Positions 17,792-27,416 of a DNA stretch of 64,000 nt are shown here, piece by piece (positions within the stretch are counted from its first letter, which is position 1; every line of letters begins with the position of its first letter). Under the pieces are notes generated by a model that was not told where the DNA came from, did no database searches, and saw nothing but the letters and a program-made list of their open reading frames with translations. The translations under genes and the position numbers were made by a program. Origin of the DNA: Vibrio stylophorae (GTDB taxonomy: Bacteria > Pseudomonadota > Gammaproteobacteria > Enterobacterales > Vibrionaceae); assembly GCF_921293875.1 (NCBI RefSeq), contig NZ_CAKLDI010000001.1:2109915-2173914 (forward strand). Direction: 5' to 3'.

Positions 17792-19888
17792 TCAATTGCC
17801 GACCGCGTGCACGATTCGAATCTGTTTCTCATCCGGAATCTCTTGGTAAGAGAGCACGCGAATACTAGGAATCGTGTTTTTCACAAACTTAGCGAGTGTG
17901 CTACGCAGCACCCCGGAAGTAAGCAAAATAGCTGGCTCGCCCTGCAGTTCCTGTTTCTGAGTTGCTTCCATCAAGGACTGCTGCATACGCTCTGCCAAAC
18001 CCGGTTCAATACCGGTGGATTCGCCGCCTGACGCTTGCATAGTTTTATGCAATAACTGTTCCAACTCTGGCGTCAGAGTAATGACTGGCACTTCCGGCGA
18101 GATACCATTGATTTCCTGTACGATCATCCGCTTCAAGGCAATGCGCACAGCGGCTGTCAGAATGTCAGGATCTTGACTCTTTGGTGCGTATTCGGCCAAG
18201 GTTTGGACAATGGTGCGAATATCGCGAATCGGAATATGCTCATGCAGCAAGTTCTGCAAGGTCTTGACCACAGCACCCAAAGGCACCTGATCGGGAATAA
18301 AGTTCTCCACCAATTTCGGCGCACTGCGACCCAGCATCTCCATCAAGTTCTGCACCTCTTCATGGCCAAGTAATTGCGCCGCATGGTTGGTCAGCACTTG
18401 ACTCATATGGGTTGCCAGCACAGTCGCGGCATCCACCACGGTGTAGCCCAAGGCCTGCGCATGCTCTTGCTGTGGTCCGCGAATCCAAACCGCTTCAAGA
18501 CCAAAGGCGGGATCGCGGGTATGCTCCCCTTCTAATGGGCCGTAGACTTGGCCTGGGTTAATCGCCAGCTCTTGATCTGGGCGAATTTCAGCTTCGCCGC
18601 ACGCCACCCCCATGAGCATAATGCGATAACCATTGGGCGGCAGTTCAAGGTTGTCTCGAATATGAACCGGTGGAATCAAAAAGCCAAAGTCCTGAGAAAG
18701 CTTCTTGCGCACCCCTTTGACCCGCTCAAGCAATTCACCACCTTGCTCACGGTCAACCAAGGTAATCAGGCGATAGCCCACTTCAAGGCCGATAATATCC
18801 ACGGGTTGTACGTCATCCCAAGAGAGCTCTTTGGGTTTTGGCGGCTCAACAGGCTCAAGCGCCATGGCTTCTGTTTTTTCTTCTTGCTCTTTTTGCTTGC
18901 GAATTTTCCAATAAGCCGCGCCCCCTGCGAGTAGCGCAAAGAGCAAAAAGGCGAAGTGCGGCATGCCGGGGATAATCCCCATGATGAACAAAATACCCGC
19001 GGTGATGCTCAGCGCTTTCGGGCTGTCAAACATCTGACTCACCATGGCCTCGCCCATATCTTCTTCGGTATTCTGACGCGTCACCATAATGGCTGCGCCG
19101 ATGGAAAGAAGGAGCGATGGGATCTGAGCAACCAGACCGTCACCAATGGTCAACAAGGTATAGATTTGCATCGCTTCGCCAAAGGGCAAACCGTATTGCG
19201 CAATACCGATACTTAAACCGCCAATGATGTTGATAAACAAAATCAAAATACCGGCGATGGCATCCCCTTTGACAAACTTCGAGGCACCATCCATAGAACC
19301 GTAGAAGTCAGCTTCTTTGGTTACTTCAAAACGACGAAGGCGCGCTTGCTCTTGGTCAATCAAACCGGCGTTTAAGTCGGCATCGATGGCCATTTGCTTA
19401 CCGGGTAATGCATCCAAGGTAAAGCGAGCACTCACTTCTGAAATACGGCCTGCACCTTTGGTGACAACCATGAAGTTAATGATCATCAAGATCAAGAACA
19501 CCACCATACCCACGGCATAGTTACCGCCGATCACCACGTTACCAAAGGCCTCAATCACCTGACCGGCCGCGCCATCACCCTCATGACCGCGCAGTAACAC
19601 CACCCGCGTCGAGGCCACGTTCAATGCCAAGCGCAGCAAGGTTGCGACCAACAGCACCGTTGGGAAAGCAGCAAAGTCCAAGGGGCGACGGGTATAAATC
19701 GTCACCAAAAGCACCACCATGGCCAGCGCGATATTGAATGAGAACATCATATCGAGCAAAAACGGCGGCATTGGCAGCACAATCATGCCCAAGGTTGCCA
19801 GCACGATAAAAGGCGCACCGATCCCTTGAATCGAACGCAGACGCTGCAGCGGCAATTTATTTGCCAGTGTTGAGGTAAATTGTTTCAT
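17792..19888 (-). CDS. flhA: FlhA, flagellar type III export gate
   Basis: 698 residues. The N-terminal half has about eight membrane helices with the conserved cytoplasmic loop (GRISEVSARFTLDALPGKQM...DADLNAGLID). The C-terminal cytoplasmic half (about 340-698) binds chaperone-substrate complexes. It forms the export gate with FlhB and FliPQR. It is the first gene of the flhA-flhF-flhG-fliA-che unit. A sigma-54 type promoter lies about 65 nt upstream (19954-19969). Confidence 0.97.
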   Translation of the reverse strand: MKQFTSTLANKLPLQRLRSIQGIGAPFIVLATLGMIVLPMPPFLLDMMFSFNIALAMVVLLVTIYTRRPLDFAAFPTVLLVATLLRLALNVASTRVVLLRGHEGDGAAGQVIEAFGNVVIGGNYAVGMVVFLILMIINFMVVTKGAGRISEVSARFTLDALPGKQMAIDADLNAGLIDQEQARLRRFEVTKEADFYGSMDGASKFVKGDAIAGILILFINIIGGLSIGIAQYGLPFGEAMQIYTLLTIGDGLVAQIPSLLLSIGAAIMVTRQNTEEDMGEAMVSQMFDSPKALSITAGILFIMGIIPGMPHFAFLLFALLAGGAAYWKIRKQKEQEEKTEAMALEPVEPPKPKELSWDDVQPVDIIGLEVGYRLITLVDREQGGELLERVKGVRKKLSQDFGFLIPPVHIRDNLELPPNGYRIMLMGVACGEAEIRPDQELAINPGQVYGPLEGEHTRDPAFGLEAVWIRGPQQEHAQALGYTVVDAATVLATHMSQVLTNHAAQLLGHEEVQNLMEMLGRSAPKLVENFIPDQVPLGAVVKTLQNLLHEHIPIRDIRTIVQTLAEYAPKSQDPDILTAAVRIALKRMIVQEINGISPEVPVITLTPELEQLLHKTMQASGGESTGIEPGLAERMQQSLMEATQKQELQGEPAILLTSGVLRSTLAKFVKNTIPSIRVLSYQEIPDEKQIRIVHAVGN

Positions 19889-19953
19889 CTATGTGCAAGC
19901 ACCGAAATAGGTGAAATTTGAAACGGGTTATGCCCGTCGATTACAGGGAAGGA

Positions 19954-19969
19954 AGCAAAAAGGATACCA
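19954..19969 (-). promoter_or_regulatory. Sigma-54 promoter upstream of flhA
   Basis: On the minus strand: TGGTATCCTTTTTGCT. The GG and GC dinucleotides are at exact 12-nt register, with TTGCT at -12. It lies in the 144-nt gap between flhB and flhA and points at flhA. Confidence 0.7.
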
Positions 19970-20032
19970 AGATCAAGCCAATAAATTGACTCTGCGGTGA
20001 CTGAATCACATTTCACTTACATAAACAGAAGG

Positions 20033-21163
20033 TTAGTAGCGCATATCTTTTGGAATATCGATCTTCTGACCATCGAATTTCGGCCTTGGCGCCCGCCCTT
20101 TTTGGAACTGTTTGAGCTGGTAGATGTAGGCTAAAACCTGCGCGACAGCGACAAACAAACCGTCAGGAATTTGCTGCTCAAGCTCCGTGGTGTGGTACAG
20201 CGCACGAGTCAGTGGCGGCGCCGGTAATATCGGAATATCGTACTGGGCGGCGATTTCACGAATCTTCATCGCATTGTGGTCAATCCCCTTGGCGATCACA
20301 ATCGGCGCACTATCGACACTTTGGTCATAGCGAAGCGCCACTGAATAGTGCTCCGGGTTGGTGATCACAACATCAGCCTTAGGCACTTCAGCCATCATAC
20401 GCCGCTGCGCCATTTCACGTTGCAACTGACGAATTCGCCCTTTGACTTCGGGACGACCTTCGGTCTCTTTGTATTCGTCGCGCACTTCTTGCTTGGTCAT
20501 TTTCAATTGCTCATTGTGCTGACGAATTTGAAAAGGCACATCGATCGCCACCACAATCAGCAGCGAGCAGCAGATCAACAGCACAAAGTCCATCAGCATA
20601 TCCAGCGCATGATAAACATTACTTGGGTAGTGTTCGCGATTAAGCAAAAAGAACTCTTCAACGCTGTCGGTGATCAGGGAATAGGCCACCCCCACCACCA
20701 AAGCCACTTTCAGAATGGATTTGAGAAGCTCTACCAGGCTTTGCTTACCAAACATCCGTTTGACCCCAGTCAGCGGGTTCATTTTGGACATTTTCGGCAT
20801 TGCCGCTTCGGTGGAAAAGCTAATGCCACCTAAACCAGAGGCGCCGATAAAGCCAGCAATAAACAGCAAAATCAACACGATGGACATGGGGATCAGCAGT
20901 GAGCCCAAAGCCTGAAATAGAATATTGAGCAGCTTAGGGAAATCGAACACTTCATCGCGAGAAAGCGAAAAAAGGCGGCGCATCACCGCAGCCAATCCCT
21001 CGCCAATACTTTGACCAAACCACATCAATGCCAAAGCGCCAGCGACCATCACTGCAACGGATGCCAATTCTCTTGAGCGCGGTACTTGACCCTTCTCCCG
21101 CGCCTGCTGAAGCCTTCGGGCTGAGGCGTCTTCTGTTCTTTCTTGACCGTCGGACTCTGCCAT
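20033..21163 (-). CDS. flhB: FlhB, export switch protein
   Basis: 376 residues. The membrane domain has four helices (about 33-210), followed by a charged linker and the cytoplasmic domain. The autocleavage motif reads NPEH (Asn269-Pro270-Glu271-His272, in VVITNPEHYSVALRYD) instead of the usual NPTH. The Asn-Pro pair where cleavage occurs is kept. FlhB changes export specificity from hook to filament after contact with FliK. It overlaps nothing and closes the fliK...fliR-flhB unit. Confidence 0.97.
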   Translation of the reverse strand: MAESDGQERTEDASARRLQQAREKGQVPRSRELASVAVMVAGALALMWFGQSIGEGLAAVMRRLFSLSRDEVFDFPKLLNILFQALGSLLIPMSIVLILLFIAGFIGASGLGGISFSTEAAMPKMSKMNPLTGVKRMFGKQSLVELLKSILKVALVVGVAYSLITDSVEEFFLLNREHYPSNVYHALDMLMDFVLLICCSLLIVVAIDVPFQIRQHNEQLKMTKQEVRDEYKETEGRPEVKGRIRQLQREMAQRRMMAEVPKADVVITNPEHYSVALRYDQSVDSAPIVIAKGIDHNAMKIREIAAQYDIPILPAPPLTRALYHTTELEQQIPDGLFVAVAQVLAYIYQLKQFQKGRAPRPKFDGQKIDIPKDMRY

Positions 21164-21180
21164 ACCTCACTCCTTGCGCG

Positions 21181-21960
21181 TTAAGCGCAATCAACGCCAA
21201 TGAGATTACAGATTTGCTCCACCCCAAACTGCCAGTGCTGGCTGTAATGCGGATAGAGCTCAAGTAGCAAATACCAGCTGATCATCAAACCGATCAACAA
21301 GGTAAAAGCAAAGCCCAGCGAGAAAATATTCAGCTGTGGTGCCGCGCGGGTCATCACACCAAAAGAGATATTGATGGTAAGCAAGGCGATGATCCCAGCC
21401 AGCGACATGCTCAGTGCGGCCTGAAACATCCAACCAAACCATTTCGATAAATTGAGAAAATCACCGACCTGCAAAAATTGCCCCACGGGAAGTGAGGTAA
21501 AACTGTGCACCACCATTTGTAGCATCAACAGATGCCCATCAGTGACCAAAAAGAACATCACCGCCAACATCATATACAGCTGGCCCAGCACCGGGGTGTT
21601 TTGACCATTAGCGGGATCCACCATGGAGGCGAAACCCAAGCTCGATTGCATCCCGAGAATTTGACCAAGAATGACGAAGGTCTGAGTGACAAACTGGGTA
21701 ATAATGCCCATGGCCACACCGATCAGCAGCTGCTGCGCGGTGATCAAAAAACCATGCAGTGAGAAGAGTTCAATATCTGGCACGATGGGCAGCGCAGGCA
21801 TCACCGCAAAAGTAATAGCAAGCGCGAGAAACAGGCGAATGCGAGCGGGCACAAAACGCGCACCAAAGAAGGTCATTACCATCATCATTGCAGAGATGCG
21901 TGTCAGCGGCCAAAAATAGTTGGCCAGCCAAGTTAGCACCACATCTGCTGAATAGGACAC
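21181..21960 (-). CDS. fliR: FliR, export apparatus membrane protein
   Basis: 259 residues with about six hydrophobic helices (MMMVMTFFGARFVP..., LLIGVAMGIITQF, TLLIGLMISWYLLL). It assembles with FliP and FliQ into the export channel. The start is GTG at 21960 with AGGTGAG just upstream. It is 8 nt after fliQ and 17 nt before flhB. Confidence 0.95.
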   Translation of the reverse strand: MSYSADVVLTWLANYFWPLTRISAMMMVMTFFGARFVPARIRLFLALAITFAVMPALPIVPDIELFSLHGFLITAQQLLIGVAMGIITQFVTQTFVILGQILGMQSSLGFASMVDPANGQNTPVLGQLYMMLAVMFFLVTDGHLLMLQMVVHSFTSLPVGQFLQVGDFLNLSKWFGWMFQAALSMSLAGIIALLTINISFGVMTRAAPQLNIFSLGFAFTLLIGLMISWYLLLELYPHYSQHWQFGVEQICNLIGVDCA

Positions 21961-21968
21961 TCGCTCAC

Positions 21969-22238
21969 CTAATAGAGAAGATTAGGGATCTCTTCAATCA
22001 ATCGAAAGAAGTATTCCATCAACATCCGCACCATCCAATGACCAAAAAACATCAAGGCCAATAAGGTCACAATCAAGCGCGGCAAAAAGCTTAAGGTTTG
22101 TTCGTTAATCGAGGTGGCCGCCTGAAATACAGCCACCACCAAACCAATCAGCAAACCGGGGATCACGATCGCCGATACCAGAATCAGCACTAAATAAAGG
22201 GCATCTCGAAAGATATCGACGAAATACTCTGGGGTCAT
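21969..22238 (-). CDS. fliQ: FliQ, export apparatus membrane protein
   Basis: 89 residues, starting [14 protein letters not shown], with two membrane helices (about 17-40 and 52-75). This is the standard FliQ size. I chose the ATG that overlaps the fliP stop as ATGA. A longer open frame upstream lies inside fliP and is not the gene. Confidence 0.95.
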   Translation of the reverse strand: MTPEYFVDIFRDALYLVLILVSAIVIPGLLIGLVVAVFQAATSINEQTLSFLPRLIVTLLALMFFGHWMVRMLMEYFFRLIEEIPNLLY

Positions 22239-23056
22239 GGCCCACCTCCGCCAAAACTTGCGGCCAGTGTCGATAGAATCAAATTCCAACCATCCACCAG
22301 CACAAACAACATCAGTTTAAATGGCAAAGAAACGATCATCGGAGACAACATCATCATACCCATGGCCATCAAAATGGAGGCCACCACCAAGTCGATAATC
22401 AAAAATGGCAAAAACAGCATAAAGCCAATTTGAAAGGCGGTTTTAAGCTCCGAGGTGACAAAGGCAGGGATCAGTACCGTCATCGGCACTTCTTCTGGAT
22501 CTTTGGCAGTTGAGCCTGACATATTGACGAAGGTTTCCAGATCTTTGACCCGCGTCTGCTTGAGCATAAAGGCGCGCAGCGGTTTTTGTGCTTCTGTAAA
22601 TGCCTGACGTGCCGTCATCTGCTCATTGAGATAGGGCTGAACCGCCTTGGTATTAATCTGATCGATCACCGGCGACATAATAAAGAAGGTCAAAAACAGC
22701 GAAATACCGATCACCACCTGATTCGATGGCGTTTGTTGCAAACCCAAGGCTTGACGCAAAATCGCCATCACCACCACAATACGGGTAAAAGAGGTCATCA
22801 AAATGACGATGGCCGGCAAAAAGCCGAGCATGGTCATTAAGGCCAGAATTTGTAGGGTAACCGAGTAATCCTCGGTGCCATCCGGGTTGACAGTAACCGT
22901 CATCGCCGGAATACCGCCACCACCTTGCATTGGTAGTTCTATGGTTGGCTCGGGTACTGCCAGGGTTACAGGCTCAGGCGCAGCATGGGCGGCGCTGGCA
23001 AAATAGGAACACAGTAGCAAGATGAGGGTGAGGGTCATCACGACATGGCGACTCAT
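22235..23056 (-). CDS. fliP: FliP, export apparatus membrane protein
   Basis: 273 residues with a cleavable signal peptide (about 1-25, ending ASAAHAA) as usual for FliP. Core motifs are [23 protein letters not shown] split over 85-107, and [15 protein letters not shown]. The C-terminal helices contain [16 protein letters not shown]. It forms the pentameric entry of the export channel with FliR and FliQ. It overlaps both fliO and fliQ by 4 nt (ATGA). Confidence 0.96.
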   Translation of the reverse strand: MSRHVVMTLTLILLLCSYFASAAHAAPEPVTLAVPEPTIELPMQGGGGIPAMTVTVNPDGTEDYSVTLQILALMTMLGFLPAIVILMTSFTRIVVVMAILRQALGLQQTPSNQVVIGISLFLTFFIMSPVIDQINTKAVQPYLNEQMTARQAFTEAQKPLRAFMLKQTRVKDLETFVNMSGSTAKDPEEVPMTVLIPAFVTSELKTAFQIGFMLFLPFLIIDLVVASILMAMGMMMLSPMIVSLPFKLMLFVLVDGWNLILSTLAASFGGGGP

Positions 23057-23505
23057 TGCGATGACTCCTGTGAATGGGTCGACTCAGTATCTTCAGAAAC
23101 TGAGGCTGACACTTTGGTTTTCTTACCTTTTTGCCCCTGCTGTTTGAGCAAGCGGCCAAGCTGGCTGGCAAAATCCGATGAGCTTGGCTGACTGAGTGGC
23201 TGCTCCAACACGGCTAATTGATTGATTTGCTGCGCAGTGACACCGAGCAATACCTGTTGCTCGCCCACTTGTACCACCATTAAACGCTCTTTGGGGCCAA
23301 TGGGAAGCTGCGCCACCACTTGTAGTTCTTGATGACGCACGGCCACACCCGGTAAACGCATTTTGCGCACCACGGCCGCCAGCACAAAAATTAGCACCAG
23401 CACAAAAAACAGCGCGCTCACCGTGCTGAATAGATCTAATTTTTCAGATTCTACTGCCCACGCGCTGGGCGAAAACAGCAGAGCAATCCATAGCAATCGC
23501 GCCAT
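23053..23505 (-). CDS. fliO: FliO, export apparatus assembly protein
   Basis: 150 residues: signal-like N-terminus, one membrane helix (about 25-47), then a small domain with [24 protein letters not shown], typical of FliO, and a Lys/Ser-rich tail. It helps FliP assemble. It lies between fliN and fliP and is translationally coupled to fliP. Confidence 0.93.
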   Translation of the reverse strand: MARLLWIALLFSPSAWAVESEKLDLFSTVSALFFVLVLIFVLAAVVRKMRLPGVAVRHQELQVVAQLPIGPKERLMVVQVGEQQVLLGVTAQQINQLAVLEQPLSQPSSSDFASQLGRLLKQQGQKGKKTKVSASVSEDTESTHSQESSQ

Positions 23506-23515
23506 GTTTCGAATC

Positions 23516-23926
23516 CTATCGTAGTTTTTTGATGCGCTCTGTTTGGCTGATCACGTCGGTCAAACGAATACCAAATTTATCGTTGACCACCACCACTTCG
23601 CCGTGGGCAATCAAGGTGCCGTTGACCAAAACATCCAATGACTCACCGGCAACGCGATCAAGCTCGACCACGGAGCCCTGGTTAAGCTGCAGCAAATTAC
23701 GAATATTGATTTGCGAGCGCCCCACTTCCATGGAGATGGTCACCGGAATATCGAGAATCGCATCCAATTTGCGACGCTCATCATCGCTAATTGGGCTGCT
23801 TTCATCAGAAAGCTCTTCCAGCGGAGCTTGCGCCACACTGTCATTTAAGATCGCATCTGCATCACCTTGTTCAGCAAGTGCTGCGGCCCATTCATCGGCC
23901 ATTTGTTGTTGATCATCAGTTGCCAT
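23516..23926 (-). CDS. fliN: FliN, motor switch protein
   Basis: 136 residues: an acidic N-terminus and a C-terminal SpoA domain (about 58-135, with ILDIPVTISMEVGRSQINIR, LNQGSVVELDR, DVLVNGTLIAHGEVVVV). It forms the lower C-ring with FliM, binds FliH for export docking, and has the length usual for polar-flagellate bacteria. Confidence 0.96.
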   Translation of the reverse strand: MATDDQQQMADEWAAALAEQGDADAILNDSVAQAPLEELSDESSPISDDERRKLDAILDIPVTISMEVGRSQINIRNLLQLNQGSVVELDRVAGESLDVLVNGTLIAHGEVVVVNDKFGIRLTDVISQTERIKKLR

Positions 23927-23940
23927 GGCATGAACCTCAT

Positions 23941-24987
23941 TTAATCATTATCGAGCGGAATACTGTCGATAAGCTCTTCAGCGAGCCCATCATCCAAAAA
24001 GGCCAGATCGGTTTTTACCATTTCGGGCCGCTTCAATTTTTCTGTAATTTTGAGCGCAATATGATCGTTGCGCTGTCCCATCTTGGCGTGATAGGTCGGT
24101 AAATCTTCAACAAAGACGGTGATATTTTCAGGCATATCAATAGGGATAATATCGCCCGCCTGCAGTTCCATTAGATCGCGCAGTGCCAAGTCCATATCTA
24201 GCAGCTTGGCACGCAATGACACAGGCACATCCAAAATTTCATCGCGCAGCGCCATGCTCCAGCGCATGTCGGTATCCATCTTGTCACTTTGCACACCAGC
24301 ATCGAGCAATTCACGAATCGGCTCGACCATGGAGTACGGCATCACCACGTGGAAATCGCCGCCGCCGCCATCGAGTTCAATATGGAAAGAACTCACCACG
24401 ATCACTTCCGTGGGGCTGACAATGTTCGCCATGGTTGGGTTCACTTCAGAGTCAAGATACTCAAACTCAACCCCCATTACTGGCGACCAGGCTTCTTTGT
24501 AATCTTCAAACACCAACTTGAGTAGCATTTGAATAATGCGGCGCTCTGTTGGGGTAAATTCGCGACCTTCAATTTTGGCGTGGAATCGACCATCACCACC
24601 AAAGAAGTTCTCCACCAAAATAAACACCAAACGCGCTTCCATGGTGACCAAGGCGGTCCCCTTCAGCGGGCGAAAACGCACCATGTTTAAACTGGTGGGG
24701 ACATAGAGGGTATTTTGGTATTCACCAAATTTGAGCATCTGCACGCCATTGATCGACACCTCCGCTGTTTTACGCAGCATATTAAAGAGGCTAATGCGCA
24801 TATGCCGCGCGAAGCGTTCATTAATAAGCTCCAGCGTCGGCATGCGGCCACGCACAATGCGGTCTTGTGATGAAAAGTCAAAGGAGGTCGCACCATCATG
24901 TGATTCCTCAATGGTCTCTGTCTCATCAACATCATCGACCCCGTGCAGCAGGGCATCAATTTCGTCTTGGGTCAGCAGATCGCTCAC
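23941..24987 (-). CDS. fliM: FliM, motor switch protein
   Basis: 348 residues. The N-terminal CheY-P binding peptide is MSDLLTQDEIDALLHGV. The middle CheC-like domain includes FGGDGRFHAK, and the C-terminal SpoA domain includes VFVEDLPTYHAKMGQRNDHIALKI. The start is GTG at 24987 with AAGGT about 7 nt upstream. It sits between fliL (11 nt) and fliN (14 nt). Confidence 0.97.
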   Translation of the reverse strand: MSDLLTQDEIDALLHGVDDVDETETIEESHDGATSFDFSSQDRIVRGRMPTLELINERFARHMRISLFNMLRKTAEVSINGVQMLKFGEYQNTLYVPTSLNMVRFRPLKGTALVTMEARLVFILVENFFGGDGRFHAKIEGREFTPTERRIIQMLLKLVFEDYKEAWSPVMGVEFEYLDSEVNPTMANIVSPTEVIVVSSFHIELDGGGGDFHVVMPYSMVEPIRELLDAGVQSDKMDTDMRWSMALRDEILDVPVSLRAKLLDMDLALRDLMELQAGDIIPIDMPENITVFVEDLPTYHAKMGQRNDHIALKITEKLKRPEMVKTDLAFLDDGLAEELIDSIPLDND

Positions 24988-24998
24988 AGTTTACCTTC

Positions 24999-25472
24999 TT
25001 ATTGCATCACAAAACCGGTGAATAATACGCGCTCCACCACAGGGCGACCAGCCACTTTTTGCATCGCATCTTGGACGGCTTTGGTCGCTTTATCGCGCAG
25101 CGTCGTCAGGCCATCTGTCGCGCGAAGCTCTTCTACCGTAGCACTGGAGAAGGTCGACAAAATTTGGCTCTGAATCAATGGAATATTGTTATTCGCCACT
25201 TGGTAATTGGCATCGCCACGCACCATCAGCTGAACACTAATTTGTGCCACGCGATCGCGGTTACTACCGCTCACATTAAAGATAAATGGCTCAGGAAGAT
25301 CGACATACAAAGCTGGGCCGCCAACATCAACTTGTGGCTTGGTTGTGCCTGGCGCTTGCTCTGGTGGCACATCCGCTTTATCGCCACCGCTCAAGAACAT
25401 CCAACCGCCCACAGCAAGTAGCACGACCACAAGGCCAATACCGGCAAATATAATCAGCTTCTTTTTGTTCAT
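24999..25472 (-). CDS. fliL: FliL, basal body-associated stator support protein
   Basis: 157 residues: short cytoplasmic start (MNKKKLIIFAGIG), one membrane helix (about 5-27), a flexible linker and a periplasmic stomatin-like domain (about 55-157). It supports stator units under load in polar flagella. It follows fliK and precedes fliM. Confidence 0.95.
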   Translation of the reverse strand: MNKKKLIIFAGIGLVVVLLAVGGWMFLSGGDKADVPPEQAPGTTKPQVDVGGPALYVDLPEPFIFNVSGSNRDRVAQISVQLMVRGDANYQVANNNIPLIQSQILSTFSSATVEELRATDGLTTLRDKATKAVQDAMQKVAGRPVVERVLFTGFVMQ

Positions 25473-25492
25473 GATTTTTCCTAGCTTATCTC

Positions 25493-27175
25493 TTAAACAT
25501 AGTCGTCAATTCCGTCGCGACGACGGCTGACCCACATTTCGACGGCGGATTCTTGCTGCTCCATCCCATCATCTCGCCAGCGCCAGCTCGATTGCTGATG
25601 CTGACTTTGTTGTCCTTGCTGATGCTGCTGGCCCTGCTGCTGCGCAAAATGGCGAGAGCTATCTTGCTGCACTGAGCTTTGAGCCAATTGCAGACCATGC
25701 TGCTGCATCAGTTCGCGCAAACGTGGCATCGCTTGTTCCACCACATCGCGGGCTTGTGAATTGGTCACATGAAATTGCACATTGGCCTGATCTTGATTGA
25801 GCGAAAGGCGAATTTGCATCCGTCCCAACTCAGGCGGATCCAAGCGAATATCCACATGACGCAAATTTTTTGACGCCATCATCTGCACTTTATCTGCGAG
25901 CTCTTCTGCGGCTTGTTCGCGATGCAATTGCAGCGTTAAATTTGGTGTTTCACCTTTGCCTTGAACATGCAAATGTTGCGCGGCTTGGTTGTTAGAAACC
26001 CCAAGCGCGGCCGAAAGAGAGGCCAGCGTGCTATCGCTTTCTGGTTTTTTATCTTGGCTGCGCAGTGGCTGTTGACCCAATTGGCCTAGGCCGCCATTAA
26101 CGCCAGCAAGTTGCGCGGCCAATTCAGGTTTCACCGCCTCAGCGCTTGGCTGCATACCTAGCACAGCCATGCCATCGGTTTTACCTGTCAGTTGCTGAGC
26201 GGCTGACTGCTGAAGTAGATTTGCACCTTGCTCAGCGCTACCTTTACTATCCACTGCCGCATCAGCGGCCGTCACACCTTGCGCACTAGCCGATTGGCCA
26301 TTGAGCGCTTGCCCTGGTAAACCCGCTTGCTGTGCTAAATGACCGGCCAAAAGTTTAGCGGAAGCACCATCCAAGCTGCCATCAACTTTTCCCGCGGCCT
26401 CGCTGCTAGCTTGCGCCAGCAGTGGCGAGCCTTGCAAAGCAAATCCACCTGTATCGGCAAGCTGAAGACTCGCTAAATCATGGCCATCGGTATTCGCCTC
26501 AGCGCTGCTAGATGCGCCTTCATGCGGCAATGCTTTGCCAGTCGCTGCGCCACTTGTCGCAGCCGCTTTATCACTCAGTACCGCTTCCGATGCCGCAAGC
26601 CATGCCAGTAATTCATCACTGGCGGCTACAGCCGCTTCGGCATCATCGGTTTTGCCATCACTTGAATCGCTAGCAAGCTTGGCTAAATCCGCCTCAGACA
26701 GCGCCTTATCGGCGCCCTGATTATCGGCTTTGCCCTGCACTTTACCATCGGCTACCAGCAAAGACGCAACATCGCCTTGTGCATGTGGGGTCTGTTCGCT
26801 GGCTTGCTCAAGCGCCGCGTCATGATCGGCTGTGGTTTTCGCATGGGCTGTTTTGCCATCTGATTTTTTCAACGCCTCTGCTTTAACATCTGATGTGGCT
26901 TTCGCTTTTTCATTGGATGCACTTGCTTTGGCTGCCGCTTTGTCATTGGCAGGCGCTTGCTTTTTCTGAGCAGGCTCGCTTTGCTGCGGCTTTTTAGTCG
27001 CTTGCGACTGATGAGGCTCTTTGGCTGATGTTTTTGAACTGCGACGCTCATGAGCCGAGTGCAGTGCGTGAGAGAAACGATGATCTTCAGATGAAGGGCG
27101 CGCAGTCGAGGCCGTCGATGTGCTGCGACGACTCACTGGGGCGAACTCTTTCAGTAATACGGAAGATTGCGTCAT
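25493..27175 (-). CDS. fliK: FliK, hook-length control protein
   Basis: 560 residues. A very long low-complexity Ala/Ser/Lys/Gln-rich N-terminal ruler region (about 1-390) is followed by the folded C-terminal domain (about 410-500) with NLRHVDIRLDPPELGRMQIRL split around 438-458 and VQFHVTNSQARDVVEQAMPRLRELM. A Gln/His-rich tail follows. It measures hook length and triggers the FlhB switch. It is preceded by a sigma-54 type promoter at 27287. Confidence 0.95.
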   Translation of the reverse strand: MTQSSVLLKEFAPVSRRSTSTASTARPSSEDHRFSHALHSAHERRSSKTSAKEPHQSQATKKPQQSEPAQKKQAPANDKAAAKASASNEKAKATSDVKAEALKKSDGKTAHAKTTADHDAALEQASEQTPHAQGDVASLLVADGKVQGKADNQGADKALSEADLAKLASDSSDGKTDDAEAAVAASDELLAWLAASEAVLSDKAAATSGAATGKALPHEGASSSAEANTDGHDLASLQLADTGGFALQGSPLLAQASSEAAGKVDGSLDGASAKLLAGHLAQQAGLPGQALNGQSASAQGVTAADAAVDSKGSAEQGANLLQQSAAQQLTGKTDGMAVLGMQPSAEAVKPELAAQLAGVNGGLGQLGQQPLRSQDKKPESDSTLASLSAALGVSNNQAAQHLHVQGKGETPNLTLQLHREQAAEELADKVQMMASKNLRHVDIRLDPPELGRMQIRLSLNQDQANVQFHVTNSQARDVVEQAMPRLRELMQQHGLQLAQSSVQQDSSRHFAQQQGQQHQQGQQSQHQQSSWRWRDDGMEQQESAVEMWVSRRRDGIDDYV

Positions 27176-27286
27176 GAAAATGGGCTCTGTTTTTGTTCAG
27201 CCAGCGTTTGAAATGCTTGCCTGTGGCATTCCCCGCATCTGCGGTGTCTGGCATGGTGACTACATAAATTGGCGATACAAAAACAA

Positions 27287-27302
27287 TGCAAAAATCGAAC
27301 CA
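27287..27302 (-). promoter_or_regulatory. Sigma-54 promoter upstream of fliK
   Basis: Minus strand TGGTTCGATTTTTGCA, with perfect GG/GC register and the full TTGCA -12 element. It lies in the 241-nt gap between fliJ and fliK, about 110 nt before the fliK ATG, and would make fliK-flhB a separate transcription unit. Confidence 0.75.
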
Positions 27303-27416
27303 ACAATATGATTTATTTTCATTAAAACCCAATCAATCCAAAATCAAGCTCGCGATCTGGACTAAACACCAATCAATCAAACACGCCAAAGGGGCTCATC
27401 ACAGACATGCCGAGGA

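Noticed and set aside
26535-27051. Open frames within the low-complexity part of fliK
   Set aside because: Shadow frames caused by repeated Ala/Lys/Ser codons; the FliK frame continues into a conserved C-terminal domain.
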